The translations under genes and the position numbers were made by a program. The notes below the pieces were generated by a model. It made no database searches. It worked only from the letters and a program-made list of their open reading frames with translations, and was not told the DNA's origin. 64,000 bases of DNA, taken from the NCBI RefSeq assembly GCF_001305965.1, contig NZ_JXQC01000003.1, positions 2,752,861 to 2,816,860 of the forward strand, read 5' to 3'. Origin of the DNA: Erythrobacter sp. SG61-1L (GTDB lineage Bacteria > Pseudomonadota > Alphaproteobacteria > Sphingomonadales > Sphingomonadaceae). Positions 53,640 to 62,620 of the stretch are shown here, piece after piece (position 1 is the stretch's first letter; every line of letters starts with the position of its first letter).

Positions 53640-53891
53640 GGTTTATGGACTCTGTTGGTCCTGTGGATATCGGGGATTGCCGGGCCTTGCCCGATTTCTC
53701 CCGTAATGAACAGCAGCAGTGCGCACTCGAATCGTGGGAATGTGACGTCAACGAGACTCTTTCCCCACTGTCCACAGCCTGTCGAAACTCCGTTCCACCT
53801 GTCCACATCTTGCCCGTTGAAGGACTCGATCCGGGGAGTGAATCCGTCCCCGAACTTGTCCAGAGGCTCCTCCCGTGGTTTATGCCGGGTG

Positions 53892-53900
53892 TTATCCACA
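53892..53900 (+). promoter_or_regulatory. Consensus DnaA box TTATCCACA
   Basis: Perfect nine-base match to the DnaA box, 53 bp before the PPSR start and 253 bp from the AT-rich run. Confidence 0.75.
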
Positions 53901-53953
53901 TGGCCCCGCCTGCATTGGTTTCGGCGGGATCGGCAAAGGTTGCTCCTGTCGCG

Positions 53954-54793
53954 ATGACCCGGCTTCACCTGCATCTTCTATCGGATTCCACTGGCGAAAC
54001 GCTGGAAAACATCGCAAAGGCGGCCCTCGCCCAGTTCGAAGGGATCGAGATCGTGCGCCATTTCTGGCCCATGGTCCGTTCCCAGCAGCATCTGGAGCGG
54101 ATTCTGGGCGAATTGAGTGCCAATTCCGGCCTTGTGCTGTTCACTCTGGTCAATCCCGACACGCGCAAGAGGTTGGAAGAGCATTGCCGGGCCGTGGGCC
54201 TGCCGATGGTTGCCGCGCTCGATGCCGTTACCGAAGCACTGGAGCATCAGCTCGGTCAGGCCGCCGTCGGCAGGCCCGGCCGCCAGCACATGATGGACGA
54301 GGCCTATTTCGCCCGCGTCAACGCGATCCACTACACCATTGCCCATGACGACGGCGTGCTGTGGGAGGAATGGGAAGAGGCGGACATCGTGCTGGCGGGC
54401 GTTTCGCGCACATCCAAGACGCCGACCAGCATCTATCTTGCCAATCGCGGCTACAAGGTCGCCAATATCCCGCTGGTGGTGGAAAGCCCGCCGCCGCCTT
54501 CTCTTTTCGGCCTGCGGCACCCGCTGGTGGTGGGGCTGACGACTGCGCCCAAGCGCCTGATCGAGATCCGCCGCAACCGCCTGCTGTCCCTCAATGAGGG
54601 GACGGAGACCGCCTATGTCTCGGAAGAGCGCGTGGAAAAGGAAGTGGCCTTTGCGCGGCGCATGTTCGCCGATAATGGCTGGCCGGTGATCGACGTTACC
54701 AGGCGTTCGATCGAGGAAACCGCCGCGGCGATCATCCGCCTGTATAATGAACGCAAGACGGCCAGCCATGAAGGCGGCGCAAAGCCGATATGA
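53954..54793 (+). CDS. PPSR-type bifunctional kinase/phosphorylase (DUF299)
   Basis: 279 residues. This DUF299 family includes the regulators that add or remove phosphate on PEP synthase or pyruvate, phosphate dikinase. The N-terminus reads [26 protein letters not shown], and the P-loop is [28 protein letters not shown] at 53954 begins the conserved part; the frame is open upstream through the origin region but without family similarity. In Caulobacter the same protein (RP001 homologue) flanks the origin. Confidence 0.92.
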   Translation: MTRLHLHLLSDSTGETLENIAKAALAQFEGIEIVRHFWPMVRSQQHLERILGELSANSGLVLFTLVNPDTRKRLEEHCRAVGLPMVAALDAVTEALEHQLGQAAVGRPGRQHMMDEAYFARVNAIHYTIAHDDGVLWEEWEEADIVLAGVSRTSKTPTSIYLANRGYKVANIPLVVESPPPPSLFGLRHPLVVGLTTAPKRLIEIRRNRLLSLNEGTETAYVSEERVEKEVAFARRMFADNGWPVIDVTRRSIEETAAAIIRLYNERKTASHEGGAKPI

Positions 54794-54803
54794 ACCTGCA
54801 GAA

Positions 54804-55388
54804 ATGATTATCCTCGCTTCCCAGAGCGGCTCGCGCAAGGCGATGCTCGCTGCCGCAGGTGTCGCCTTCGATGCTCGTCCTGCCCATCTCGATGAACGGG
54901 CTTTGGAGGAAAAGCTCGGCGATGCGCGTCCGCAGGAGGTCGCGCTTGCACTGGCCGAGGCCAAGGCACTTGCCGTTTCGCGCGAGATGCCCGGGCGGCT
55001 TGTGCTGGGCAGCGATTCCCTCGTGGCCGTGATCGGCCAGCGTTTTGACAAGCCGGCCAGCCGGGAAGATGCGGCGGATCATCTGCGCTTCTTCTCGGGC
55101 AAGCCGATGCATTTGCACAGTGCCGCCGCCCTCGCCCGAGACGGCAGGATGGTGTGGAGCGCGGCGGACGATGCCGTGCTGCATGTCCGCGAATTATCCG
55201 AAAGCTTCATCGAGCATTATCTTGCGGCCGAATGGCCCGAAGTGGCGGGCTGCGTGGGCGTATTCCGGATCGAGGCCATGGGCGTGCAATTGTTTGAACG
55301 TATCGAAGGGGATCAGTTCACTGTGCTGGGCATGCCATTATTGCCGGTTCTGGGCGCATTGCGCGCCGAAGGGGAGCTTGAGGCGTGA
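54804..55388 (+). CDS. maf: Maf-family nucleotide pyrophosphatase
   Basis: 194 residues. The Maf start is [20 protein letters not shown], then GSDSLVAV with the catalytic Asp, [27 protein letters not shown] and the [19 protein letters not shown] loop. It hydrolyses non-canonical or modified nucleoside triphosphates. Overlaps the GTG start of aroE by four bases. An upstream ATG at 54768 is possible but overlaps the PPSR end. Confidence 0.9.
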   Translation: MIILASQSGSRKAMLAAAGVAFDARPAHLDERALEEKLGDARPQEVALALAEAKALAVSREMPGRLVLGSDSLVAVIGQRFDKPASREDAADHLRFFSGKPMHLHSAAALARDGRMVWSAADDAVLHVRELSESFIEHYLAAEWPEVAGCVGVFRIEAMGVQLFERIEGDQFTVLGMPLLPVLGALRAEGELEA

Positions 55389-56248
55389 CCAGGCCCTATG
55401 CCGAAGTGATCGGCGATCCGATCGTCCAGTCCAAATCCCCAGCGATCCATGGCTACTGGATTGCCGGCCTCGGCCTCGATGCCGAATATCGCGCGGCCCA
55501 TGTGACCTCCAGCGGGCTTGAGGATTACCTTGCCTCGCGCCGCGCCGATGCGGACTGGCGTGGCTGTAACGTCACCATGCCGCACAAGCAGGCGGTGATC
55601 CCCCTGCTCGATCGGCTCGATCCGCTGGCGGCGAAAATCGGCGCGGTGAATACGATCATTCGCGAGAAGGATGGCTCGCTCACCGGATACAATACCGATG
55701 CGGGCGGCTTTCTGGAGCCTTTGCGGCCGATCCTTGCGCGGGAGCATCTGTTCCGCATGGCTCGCGTGCTCGGCACCGGAGGTGCGGCACGGGCGATCAT
55801 CGCGGCGCTGGCGCAGGAACATGTGGTGATCGTGCTGGCGGGCCGCGATCCGGCAAAGGCACGCGCCTTGCTCGACGAGCTTGATCCGCAGGGCGAACAT
55901 CACGTTGCCCCCCTCGCCCATTTTGCCGAACCGACCGATTTCGAGTTCGACGACCGGGCAGGCTGTTTCGACCTGGTAGTGAATGCCAGCCCGCTGGGCA
56001 TGGCCGGCCAGCCTCCGCTGGAATTCGATTTCAGCCATGTGCCGCCCGGCAGCGTGGTCTATGATATCGTGACGCATCCGGTGGATACGCCGCTGCTTCA
56101 GGCGGCCCGCGCGGCCGGGTTCCGCACGGTGGACGGGCTTTCCATGTTGATCGGCCAGGCGGCCGAGGCGTTCGAGAAGTTCTTCGGTGTCGCTCCACTG
56201 AGGCAGGATGGCGATACGGAGTTGCGCAAGCGGCTGACCGGGGCCTGA
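55385..56248 (+). CDS. aroE: Shikimate dehydrogenase
   Basis: 287 residues with a GTG start at 55385. It reduces 3-dehydroshikimate with NADPH. The substrate region is [18 protein letters not shown] and [15 protein letters not shown] with the catalytic Lys, then [11 protein letters not shown] and the Rossmann motif [12 protein letters not shown]. The C-terminal [19 protein letters not shown] is conserved. In the order maf-aroE-coaE-dnaQ of alphaproteobacterial origins. Confidence 0.95.
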   Translation: MTRPYAEVIGDPIVQSKSPAIHGYWIAGLGLDAEYRAAHVTSSGLEDYLASRRADADWRGCNVTMPHKQAVIPLLDRLDPLAAKIGAVNTIIREKDGSLTGYNTDAGGFLEPLRPILAREHLFRMARVLGTGGAARAIIAALAQEHVVIVLAGRDPAKARALLDELDPQGEHHVAPLAHFAEPTDFEFDDRAGCFDLVVNASPLGMAGQPPLEFDFSHVPPGSVVYDIVTHPVDTPLLQAARAAGFRTVDGLSMLIGQAAEAFEKFFGVAPLRQDGDTELRKRLTGA

Positions 56249-56252
56249 GCGG

Positions 56253-56849
56253 GTGAGCCATCCCTTCATTCTCGGCCTCACCGGCTCGATCGGGATGGGC
56301 AAATCCACTGTCGCGCAGATGTTCGCCGAACTTGGCGTGCCGGTGTTCGATGCCGATGCATCGGTGCATCGCCTGCAAGGTCCGGATGGCCGGTTGCTGG
56401 CCGAGATTGAAAAGGCATTTCCGGGCACGACCGGCCCTGCCGGTGTCGATCGTGCTGCCCTTGGTGCGCAGGTGTTCGGTGACGATGCGGCGATGGCCCG
56501 GCTCGAGGCAATCATCCACCCCGCCGTGGCGGCAGAGCGGGAGGCGTTCCTGATCGAACATGCCGGGCAAAAGCTGATCGTCTTCGACATCCCGCTGCTG
56601 TTCGAAAAAGGCACGCAGGATCGGGTGGACGCAGTGGCGGTCGTATCTGCCGATGCAGAGACCCAGCGGCGCCGGGTTCTTGGCCGCCCCGGCATGAGCG
56701 TGGAGAAATTCGCGGCGATCCTCGAACGGCAGATGCCCGATGCGGAAAAGCGCGCGCGGGCCGATTTCATAATCGATACGGGCTGCCCGATTGAGGAAAC
56801 GCGCGAGGCTGTTCGCAGCCTGGTCGAGAATCTGACAAAGCCCCGCTGA
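56253..56849 (+). CDS. coaE: Dephospho-CoA kinase
   Basis: 198 residues, GTG start at 56253, 4 bp after aroE. It phosphorylates dephospho-CoA in the last step of CoA synthesis. The P-loop is GLTGSIGMGKSTVAQMF, followed by VFDADASVHRLQ, the AIIHPAVAAERE helix and FDIPLLFEKG. Translational coupling with aroE is likely. Confidence 0.95.
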   Translation: MSHPFILGLTGSIGMGKSTVAQMFAELGVPVFDADASVHRLQGPDGRLLAEIEKAFPGTTGPAGVDRAALGAQVFGDDAAMARLEAIIHPAVAAEREAFLIEHAGQKLIVFDIPLLFEKGTQDRVDAVAVVSADAETQRRRVLGRPGMSVEKFAAILERQMPDAEKRARADFIIDTGCPIEETREAVRSLVENLTKPR

Positions 56850-56891
56850 CAACTCTTGCCAGCGTCGGAAACGAGTCCGATATTGGACTTA

Positions 56892-57578
56892 ATGAGAGAG
56901 ATCGTCTTCGACACCGAAACCACCGGTTTCGATCCCGCGAAAGGGGATCGGCTGGTGGAAATGGGGTGCATCGAACTCGTGAACCGGGTTGCAACCGGCC
57001 GCTCATTCCACGCCTATTACAATCCCGATCGTTCGATGCCCGCCGAAGCGGAAGCCGTGCACGGCCTCTCCGATGCCTTCCTGGCGGACAAGCCGCGTTT
57101 CCATGAAAGCGCGGAAGAACTGCTCGAATTCCTCGGCGATTCCCCGCTGGTGGCGCACAATGCCACGTTCGACTTTGGCTTCCTCAATGCCGAACTCGCC
57201 ATGTGCGGGATGGAGCCGGTCAGCATGGACCGGATGGTGGATACGCTGGCCATCGCCAAGCGGCGCCATCCGGGCGCCAAGCTCTCGCTGGATGCCCTGT
57301 GCTCCCGTTATGGGGTCGACCGCAGCCACCGTACATTCCACGGGGCGCTGCTCGATGCCGAACTGCTGGCGCAGGTCTATGTCGAACTCACCGGCGGGCG
57401 GCAGATTGGCCTCGAACTGGCGGCCACCGTCACCGAAACAACCGTAATCGAATTCAGACGCAGCCCGGCGAAGAAGCGCGAATTTCGTGCCCCTCGCCCT
57501 CACGATGCGAGTGAGGAGGAACTCGCGCGGCACAAGGAGTTTTTGACAACGATCGCATCCCCGCTCTGGGACACTTGA
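56892..57578 (+). CDS. dnaQ: DNA polymerase III epsilon subunit (3'-5' proofreading exonuclease)
   Basis: 228 residues. The DEDDh exonuclease motifs are ExoI FDTETTGFDPAKGDRLVEMG, ExoII VAHNATFDFGFLNAEL and ExoIII HRTFHGALLDAELLAQVY. The C-terminal clamp/alpha-binding tail holds basic residues (SPAKKREFRAPRPH). ATG at 56892 begins the motif. It is the last of the origin-side plus-strand group, 42 bp after coaE. Confidence 0.95.
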   Translation: MREIVFDTETTGFDPAKGDRLVEMGCIELVNRVATGRSFHAYYNPDRSMPAEAEAVHGLSDAFLADKPRFHESAEELLEFLGDSPLVAHNATFDFGFLNAELAMCGMEPVSMDRMVDTLAIAKRRHPGAKLSLDALCSRYGVDRSHRTFHGALLDAELLAQVYVELTGGRQIGLELAATVTETTVIEFRRSPAKKREFRAPRPHDASEEELARHKEFLTTIASPLWDT

Positions 57579-57620
57579 GAATCCCAACGGGCGGCGGATC
57601 GAAGCAGGAGTAGCGTTACG

Positions 57621-58190
57621 ATGGATATTCGCGTGTCCGGCCACCAGATCGACACCGGCAGTGCTCTGCAGGAGCATGCTGCCGACCGGCTCAATTCGAT
57701 CATCGACAAATATTTCAGCCGCGCGCTTTCCTCACACGTCACATTCGGCAAGGCGCCGACCAGCGCCTATACCAGTGACATCGTGATGCATGTGATGCAC
57801 GGCCTGATCCTGAAGGCCCATGGCGAAGCGCATGACGTTCACATCGCGTTCGACCAGGCTGCCGAAAAGATCGACAAGCAGCTTCGCCGCTACAAGCGCC
57901 GATTGAAGGACCGGCATGAGCAGGTCGCCTTCGCCGCGTACGAGGAAGATGCTGCCTATACCGTCTTTGCCCCCCTCGCCGAAGAGGCGGAGGAAGTGGT
58001 GGAGAGCGATGCGCCGCTGGTGATCGCCGAAACCCGGGTGGACATCCCCGAGGCCAGCGTATCCGACGCTGTGATGATGCTGGATCTCAGGCACACCAAC
58101 GCCCTGTTCTTCAAAAATGCTGGCACCGGGCGTCATAATATGGTCTACCGCCGCCACGACGGCTCGATCGGCTGGGTCGAACCGTCCTGA
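57621..58190 (+). CDS. hpf: Long-form hibernation promoting factor
   Basis: 189 residues. The N-terminal HPF/YfiA domain (1-105: IRVSGHQIDTGSALQEHAADRLNSII, VHIAFDQAAEKIDKQLRRYKRRLKD) binds the 30S decoding site; the C-terminal dimerisation domain (about 125-189, ASVSDAVMMLDLRHTNALFFKNAGTGRHNMVYRR) forms 100S ribosomes directly. The ATG follows GCAGGAG. It is next to ptsN, a common neighbourhood. Confidence 0.95.
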   Translation: MDIRVSGHQIDTGSALQEHAADRLNSIIDKYFSRALSSHVTFGKAPTSAYTSDIVMHVMHGLILKAHGEAHDVHIAFDQAAEKIDKQLRRYKRRLKDRHEQVAFAAYEEDAAYTVFAPLAEEAEEVVESDAPLVIAETRVDIPEASVSDAVMMLDLRHTNALFFKNAGTGRHNMVYRRHDGSIGWVEPS

Positions 58191-58333
58191 AGCGGGCGCG
58201 CAATCGGCGCGCCAGGGCTCGCAGATCTCGGGCAACTCCCTGAATTTGACGGTGATTTCCGTCAGGCTTTTGGCGTTGCCCGGCTGCACCCTGCCTAAGT
58301 GAGGGTCGCAAGAAGCAGAGCTTTTGAAGAGTG

Positions 58334-58795
58334 ATGACGTCGCTTTTTTCCATCCTTCCTGAATCGGTTGCCGTAATCCGGGCCGAAACGAAGCATGAAA
58401 TCCTGGGCCGTCTGGCCGGAATTTTTGCTGCCTCCTATGAACTCGATCCTGCCGAAGTGCTCGATCGACTGCAGGAGCGCGAGAATCTCGGCAGTACCGG
58501 TTTCGGACGCGGCGTCGCCATTCCGCATGCCCGCGTTCCGGGGATCAAGCGGCCGGTTGCGGCCCTGCTCAAACTGGACGAGCCGGTGGATTTCGCATCG
58601 GCCGATGGCTTGCCGGTGGAACTCGTCTTCGGCCTGCTCTCGCCGGAAAATGCCGGTGTCACTCATCTCCATGCCCTTGCGGCAATCTCTCGCCTTGTGC
58701 GCGATGAACGCACGCATGAAGCACTGATGGAAGCGCATGGGGAGGAAGCGCTTTACGCCCTCCTCGCCAATGCGACCGATCGCGACGCTGCCTGA
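58334..58795 (+). CDS. ptsN: Nitrogen PTS enzyme IIA (EIIA-Ntr)
   Basis: 153 residues. The phosphorylated His is in GRGVAIPHARVPGI; the rest follows the PTS EIIA type 2 fold (LDRLQERENLGSTGFG, VELVFGLLSPENAGVTHLHALAAISRLV). It relays nitrogen and potassium status rather than importing sugar. The ATG at 58334 is used; a GTG immediately upstream is also in frame. A gap of 143 bp with a small hairpin (around 58252-58262) follows hpf. Confidence 0.93.
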   Translation: MTSLFSILPESVAVIRAETKHEILGRLAGIFAASYELDPAEVLDRLQERENLGSTGFGRGVAIPHARVPGIKRPVAALLKLDEPVDFASADGLPVELVFGLLSPENAGVTHLHALAAISRLVRDERTHEALMEAHGEEALYALLANATDRDAA

Positions 58796-58813
58796 TACTT
58801 CGAGCCTGACCCA

Positions 58814-59281
58814 GTGAGCGGGCAAGACGATTCCGGTGCCGTGCTGCATTATCGTGCGCTGGAAAATCTCTATGCTTCCGCACCGATCAACGCGCTGTTC
58901 CCTTCCCGCCTCGCGATAATGGGAAGCGGTACCGCCCAGATCGAGTTCGAAGTGGATGAGCGTGTCTTCCACGCGGCAGGCGCCGCCCATGGCACGATCT
59001 ATTTCAAGATGCTGGACGATGCCGCCTTCTATGCGGCGAACAGCCTCGTTTCCGATCGCTTCCTGTTGACCACGGGTTTCAATCTCCATTTCACTGCCCC
59101 GGTCCGGTCCGGTAAAGTGGTGGCCCATGGCCGCTGGATCAGCGGCAAGCGCCGCGTCTTTGTGGCGGAAGCCAATCTGGTCGATGCGCAGGGTGAAGAG
59201 ATCGGACGCGGAACGGGCACCTTCATGCGATCGCGGATCGCGCTCTCAGGACTGCCGGGATACGCTGTGCCTTCCGAATGA
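58814..59281 (+). CDS. PaaI-type hotdog thioesterase
   Basis: 155 residues, GTG start at 58814. The hotdog fold is seen as VFHAAGAAHGTIYFKMLDDAAFYAANS, the long central helix, and LTTGFNLHFTAPVRSGKVVAHGRW. It hydrolyses acyl-CoA thioesters of unknown chain. It follows ptsN by 18 bp and may be part of the same transcript. Confidence 0.88.
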   Translation: MSGQDDSGAVLHYRALENLYASAPINALFPSRLAIMGSGTAQIEFEVDERVFHAAGAAHGTIYFKMLDDAAFYAANSLVSDRFLLTTGFNLHFTAPVRSGKVVAHGRWISGKRRVFVAEANLVDAQGEEIGRGTGTFMRSRIALSGLPGYAVPSE

Positions 59282-59317
59282 GGCTTCTGAAAGTGCAGGC
59301 AGAGGGAGTGCGGATGG

Positions 59318-59659
59318 ATGGATGACAGGATACCCGCTCATCTCGAAATTTCGGGCCTGATCCGCGTGGTCAACGCGGCCGGAGGTTTCGCAACGGTAAT
59401 TGCAAAAGGTGAACGCGATGCCGGCACCATCCTTGTCATTTGTTGCGAAAACGGGGCGAAGGGCAGAATTTACGAACGCATGCCGCAGCTTGATGGAAGC
59501 CGCCAATGGACGCTGACGCGCACGCAAGATACTGAAAATCCGGTAGATTTTTCGGAATATTATCAAAGACGCAAACGCCAGGACGATGACCTTTGGATTC
59601 TCGAACTGGACATCGCCAATGGTGAACGTTTCATCGGTTTGCCGCCCTTCAAAGGTTGA
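59318..59659 (+). CDS. DUF1491 family protein
   Basis: 113 residues. The pattern IPAHLEISGLIRVVNAAGGFATVIAKGERDAGTILV, followed by the C-terminal RRKRQDDDLWILELDIANGERFIG, is the alphaproteobacterial DUF1491 family. It is a small alpha/beta protein of unknown role. A GGGAG site lies before the ATG. It follows the thioesterase gene by 36 bp. Confidence 0.85.
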   Translation: MDDRIPAHLEISGLIRVVNAAGGFATVIAKGERDAGTILVICCENGAKGRIYERMPQLDGSRQWTLTRTQDTENPVDFSEYYQRRKRQDDDLWILELDIANGERFIGLPPFKG

Positions 59660-59852
59660 CTTCCGCCGTATTGGCCGTAAGGGCGCCGCGACCTAACGCG
59701 CAGGCGGTCAGACCGGCAAATCGGCCGGGTGGCTAGCACGCAGACGGGGAACGGCCGGCAGGCCAACGATCGCAAGATCGGAACAGGTCCATGTCTTACG
59801 GACGGACCAAGGCCTGCGTCGGGGCGCGTTCACCGCCGATAAAAACAGGAAT

Positions 59853-60509
59853 ATGAGTCGCAAAACCCAGCTGGCCGCGGCCTTTGCCGTGATGGCCATG
59901 ACGGTCTTTACGATTTCAGGCGCCGCTGCATCCGGTGCCTTCGCACAAGACCCCGAGACCAAGGTAATGGCCCGGGGAGAGGCTGATACAGAAGCGGCTA
60001 TTGCGCCGCTGGCAGCCGATACAGGTGCGGTTCGTTTCGTTTCCAAGGAAGTTGTGCAGCCCCTGCCCACCGATAAGCCGGTGGTGGCAGGCGACTCCGA
60101 TTCCCTTGAAGGGCTGGTAGCCAGCCTTCCTGCCGCCGGTGACATGTCCAAGGACATGCAGTGCCTGGCAGGCGCCATCTATTTCGAAGCGCGCGGAGAA
60201 CCGCTGGTGGGTCAGCTTGCCGTGGGGCAGGTGATCGTCAATCGCGCCGAATCCGACAAATTCCCCGAAAGCTATTGCGGCGTGGTCTACCAGCGTTCGC
60301 AATTCTCTTTCGTGCGTAACGGGCGCATGCCTTCTATCCGCACGTCTTCCGCCGCCTGGCGCAATGCCAAGGCAATCGCGCGGATCGTGCATGAAGGCCT
60401 GTGGGATAGTCCGGTGGGCGATGCGCTGTATTTCCATGCTGCATCGGTAAGGCCCAACTGGCGCCGTGCCCGAATCGCGCGGGTGGACAGCCACATCTTC
60501 TATCGCTGA
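59853..60509 (+). CDS. Secreted cell wall hydrolase, SleB type
   Basis: 218 residues. A signal peptide (1-31, ending AFAQD) and a disordered linker precede the Hydrolase_2/SleB domain (about 100-218): MQCLAGAIYFEARGEPLVGQLAVGQVIVNR with the catalytic Glu, FPESYCGVVYQRSQFSF and DALYFHAASVRPNW. SleB-like proteins cut peptidoglycan as lytic transglycosylases. Located in the envelope-rich part of the origin region. A terminator follows. Confidence 0.9.
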   Translation: MSRKTQLAAAFAVMAMTVFTISGAAASGAFAQDPETKVMARGEADTEAAIAPLAADTGAVRFVSKEVVQPLPTDKPVVAGDSDSLEGLVASLPAAGDMSKDMQCLAGAIYFEARGEPLVGQLAVGQVIVNRAESDKFPESYCGVVYQRSQFSFVRNGRMPSIRTSSAAWRNAKAIARIVHEGLWDSPVGDALYFHAASVRPNWRRARIARVDSHIFYR

Positions 60510-60536
60510 TCGGCGGATTTCCGCCCGGATATGGAT

Positions 60537-60563
60537 AGCCCCTCCCCCTGTGGAGGGGCTTTT
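60537..60563 (+). terminator. Intrinsic terminator after the SleB-type gene
   Basis: A 9-bp stem AGCCCCTCC/GGAGGGGCT (60537-60545 and 60552-60560) with a 6-base loop is followed by TTT. It lies between convergent genes, close to the xth stop. Confidence 0.82.
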
Positions 60564-60577
60564 CCTGTGCCGAAGGC

Positions 60578-61351
60578 CTAGTCCCGCAGTTCGACCCAGA
60601 CGGGGGCGTGATCGCTGGCTTTCTCGCGCCCGCGATATTCCTTGTCCACGCCTGCGGAAACGAGCCTGTCCGCGCATTCCGGCGAAAGCAGCAGGTGATC
60701 GATGCGGAAGCCGTGGTCTTTCTGCCAGGCGCCCGCCTGATAATCCCAATAGGTCCACACCCCGCCACGCGGGTTGAGCGTGTCGAGCGCATCGGTCCAC
60801 CCATCGTGGAGCAGACGGAAATAGGCATCGCGCGATTCCGGCTGAGTCAGCGCGTCATCCGCCATCGCCTTGACCGAATAGGTATCCTTGTCCTCGGGAA
60901 TGACGTTGAAATCGCCCAGTACCACAGCCGGGATCTCCGCTGCGCGCAGCTCCGCCATGCGGGCGCGCAGGCGCTTCATCCAGGCCAGCTTGTAATCGAA
61001 TTTCGGGCCAGGCTGGGGATTGCCGTTAGGCAGATAGAGATTGCACACCCGCACGCCGCCCACTTCGGCTTCGAGATACCGGGACTGCTCATCCTCAGGA
61101 TCGCCGGGCAGCCCGCGCTGTATTTCAACCGGTTCTACGCCGTCCGCCAGGATTGCCACACCGTTAAAGCCCTTCTGGCCATGCCAGATCGCCTTGTAGC
61201 CGATCTTTTCGAACTCGGCGGCGGGGAAGCTGTCATCCTGGCACTTGATTTCCTGCAGCGCGGCCACGCTTGGCCGGCGTTCCTCTAGCCATTCCAGCAG
61301 GCGCGGCAGGCGGGCCTTGGTGCCGTTGATGTTGAAGCTGGCGATCCGCAC
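60578..61351 (-). CDS. xth: Exodeoxyribonuclease III
   Basis: 257 residues, GTG start at 61351 overlapping nothing but 3 bp from the Fe-S carrier stop. The endonuclease/exonuclease/phosphatase fold shows MRIASFNINGTKARL, LQEIKCQDDSF, VCNLYLPNGNP, VVLGDFNVIPEDKD and the final GFRIDHLLLSP and EKASDHAPVWVEL with the catalytic His. It is an AP endonuclease in base-excision repair. Confidence 0.94.
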   Translation of the reverse strand: MRIASFNINGTKARLPRLLEWLEERRPSVAALQEIKCQDDSFPAAEFEKIGYKAIWHGQKGFNGVAILADGVEPVEIQRGLPGDPEDEQSRYLEAEVGGVRVCNLYLPNGNPQPGPKFDYKLAWMKRLRARMAELRAAEIPAVVLGDFNVIPEDKDTYSVKAMADDALTQPESRDAYFRLLHDGWTDALDTLNPRGGVWTYWDYQAGAWQKDHGFRIDHLLLSPECADRLVSAGVDKEYRGREKASDHAPVWVELRD

Positions 61352-61354
61352 GCG

Positions 61355-61684
61355 TCAGATGCCGAAGCTGGAACCGCAGCCGCAACCGGACGCGGCATTG
61401 GGATTTTCGACGCGGAAAGCAGCGCCGCCCAGCGATTCGACGAAATCCACCGTGGCGCCCGCCACCAGATCGAGGCTTACCGGATCGACCAGCAGCTTCA
61501 CGCCGTCGGTTTCGCTTACCGAGTCATCCGCTTCCTGCGCTTCGGCAAGGTCGAACTTGTACTGGAAGCCGGAACAGCCGCCCCCTTCCACCGAAAGGCG
61601 CAGGATTGCCGGCTTGGCCTGACGTTGGGCGATCCATGCTACGCGCTTGGCGGCGGCGGGCGTGAGGGTGAGCGTTTGAGCCAT
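61355..61684 (-). CDS. A-type iron-sulfur cluster carrier (ErpA-like)
   Basis: 109 residues. The three cluster cysteines are in RLSVEGGGCSGFQYKF and SGCGCGSSF; DPVSLDLVAGATVDFVESLGGAAFRVENPNA is typical. It carries Fe-S clusters to apo-proteins such as those of isoprenoid or respiratory enzymes. Whether it is ErpA or IscA cannot be settled from sequence alone. It precedes xth on the same strand. Confidence 0.93.
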   Translation of the reverse strand: MAQTLTLTPAAAKRVAWIAQRQAKPAILRLSVEGGGCSGFQYKFDLAEAQEADDSVSETDGVKLLVDPVSLDLVAGATVDFVESLGGAAFRVENPNAASGCGCGSSFGI

Positions 61685-61715
61685 GGCCCCGATGTAGGGA
61701 AGCGGGGCGCCCGGC

Positions 61716-62147
61716 TCAAGCCATGCGGATATATTCCCGCATCTGCTCCGCCTCGGCTTCCACCAGTTCGATCCGGTGCTTCACCAGATCGCCGATGGAA
61801 ACGAAGCCCTGAACCTTTCTGCCCTGCATCACCGGCAAGTGACGGATGCGGCGCCGAGTCATCAAGGCCAGCGCTTCCAGCACATCGGTTTCCGGGCCTA
61901 CTGTGATTGCAGGCGCGGTCATCACTTCGCCCACCCGCCGTTCCAGCACGCCGGAACCTTCACTGGCGATGGAATAGAGCAGGTCACGCTCGGAAAATAT
62001 CCCGGCGATTTCGCCATTGTCGTAAACAGGCATGGCACCGATCCTGTGCCTTGCCAGCAGCCGTGCTGCTTCTTCTACCGTAGCGCTTGTTTCGCAGCTC
62101 ACAATGCTGTGTTCGCGCCCTTCGATAATCCTCCCGATCGACATCAT
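61716..62147 (-). CDS. CBS-domain pair protein
   Basis: 143 residues. Two CBS motifs in tandem: SIVSCETSATVEEAARLLARHRIGAMPVYDNGEIAGIFSERDLL and PAITVGPETDVLEALALMTRRRIRHLPVMQGRKVQGFVSIGDLV. The HRIE end forms a helix. Such stand-alone CBS proteins sense adenine nucleotides; the target is unknown. The start at 62147 (or 62144) has a GGGAGAG site. Divergent from the next gene. Confidence 0.9.
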   Translation of the reverse strand: MMSIGRIIEGREHSIVSCETSATVEEAARLLARHRIGAMPVYDNGEIAGIFSERDLLYSIASEGSGVLERRVGEVMTAPAITVGPETDVLEALALMTRRRIRHLPVMQGRKVQGFVSIGDLVKHRIELVEAEAEQMREYIRMA

Positions 62148-62224
62148 CACTCTCCCGCGTATTTTGTTGCGTCTCGCGGATCTCCCTTGGCACCCCCTAT
62201 CTACGGGATAACCCGAAGGGCATC

Positions 62225-62614
62225 ATGCCACAGAAGGCGAGTCGGCCCAAATCGCGCAGGAATGGCGGTGGCGGGCGATTGCCAATGACCGAATCGCAAG
62301 GCATCACGCGCAGCATGAGTCGCCCCTCCCCACTCGATGATCCCGAAACCGCAGCCCACGCCTGGGCGCGTTACCGGCGGATCATGCGCTTCATGATGAT
62401 GGCAACGGTGCTGGTGGTGATTCTGGCGCTGGCAGCGCTTTATGCGAAGAACGGGATGGTCTCGATCCATCTCTACATTGCCACGGCGGCCGGGATCAGC
62501 TTCACCATGCTGCTGGGGTCGGCGCTGATGGGGCTGGTGTTCCTCTCCAACGGAACGGGCCATGACAAGGCCGTAAGCGACCGTCCGAAGGAAGATCGCA
62601 AACGCCGCCGTTAA
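62225..62614 (+). CDS. Small two-helix membrane protein, unknown function
   Basis: 129 residues. A basic Gly-rich N-terminal tail precedes two membrane helices (about 54-73, RFMMMATVLVVILALAALYA, and 84-108) and a basic tail. The AHAWARYRRIMR stretch before the first helix is a conserved feature of small sphingomonad membrane proteins. ATG at 62225 has AAGGG; 62285 or 62315 are alternative starts. Function unknown. Confidence 0.65.
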   Translation: MPQKASRPKSRRNGGGGRLPMTESQGITRSMSRPSPLDDPETAAHAWARYRRIMRFMMMATVLVVILALAALYAKNGMVSIHLYIATAAGISFTMLLGSALMGLVFLSNGTGHDKAVSDRPKEDRKRRR

Positions 62615-62620
62615 GCTGCT

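Larger units (their letters stand above)
53599..53953. other. oriC: Probable chromosomal origin of replication (oriC)
   Basis: The 355-bp gap between hemE (minus) and the PPSR gene (plus) is the known position of oriC in Caulobacter and Rickettsia. Here it contains a 23-base AT run (53617-53639, one G), a perfect DnaA box TTATCCACA at 53892-53900, a close match ATATCCACA on the minus strand at 53662-53670, and weaker boxes CTGTCCACA at 53768 and 53799. Five GANTC sites occur (53648, 53729, 53755, 53823, 53840), against 1.4 expected. Genes on both sides point mainly away from it. Confidence 0.85.

Noticed and set aside
53534-53953. N-terminal extension of the PPSR protein through the origin region
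   Set aside because: The frame is open but the sequence has no family similarity and overlaps the DnaA boxes and AT run; the conserved protein begins at 53954.
58260-58290. Possible sigma-54 promoter before ptsN (TGGC...TGCA)
   Set aside because: The spacing between GG and GC is 12 instead of 10 bases.
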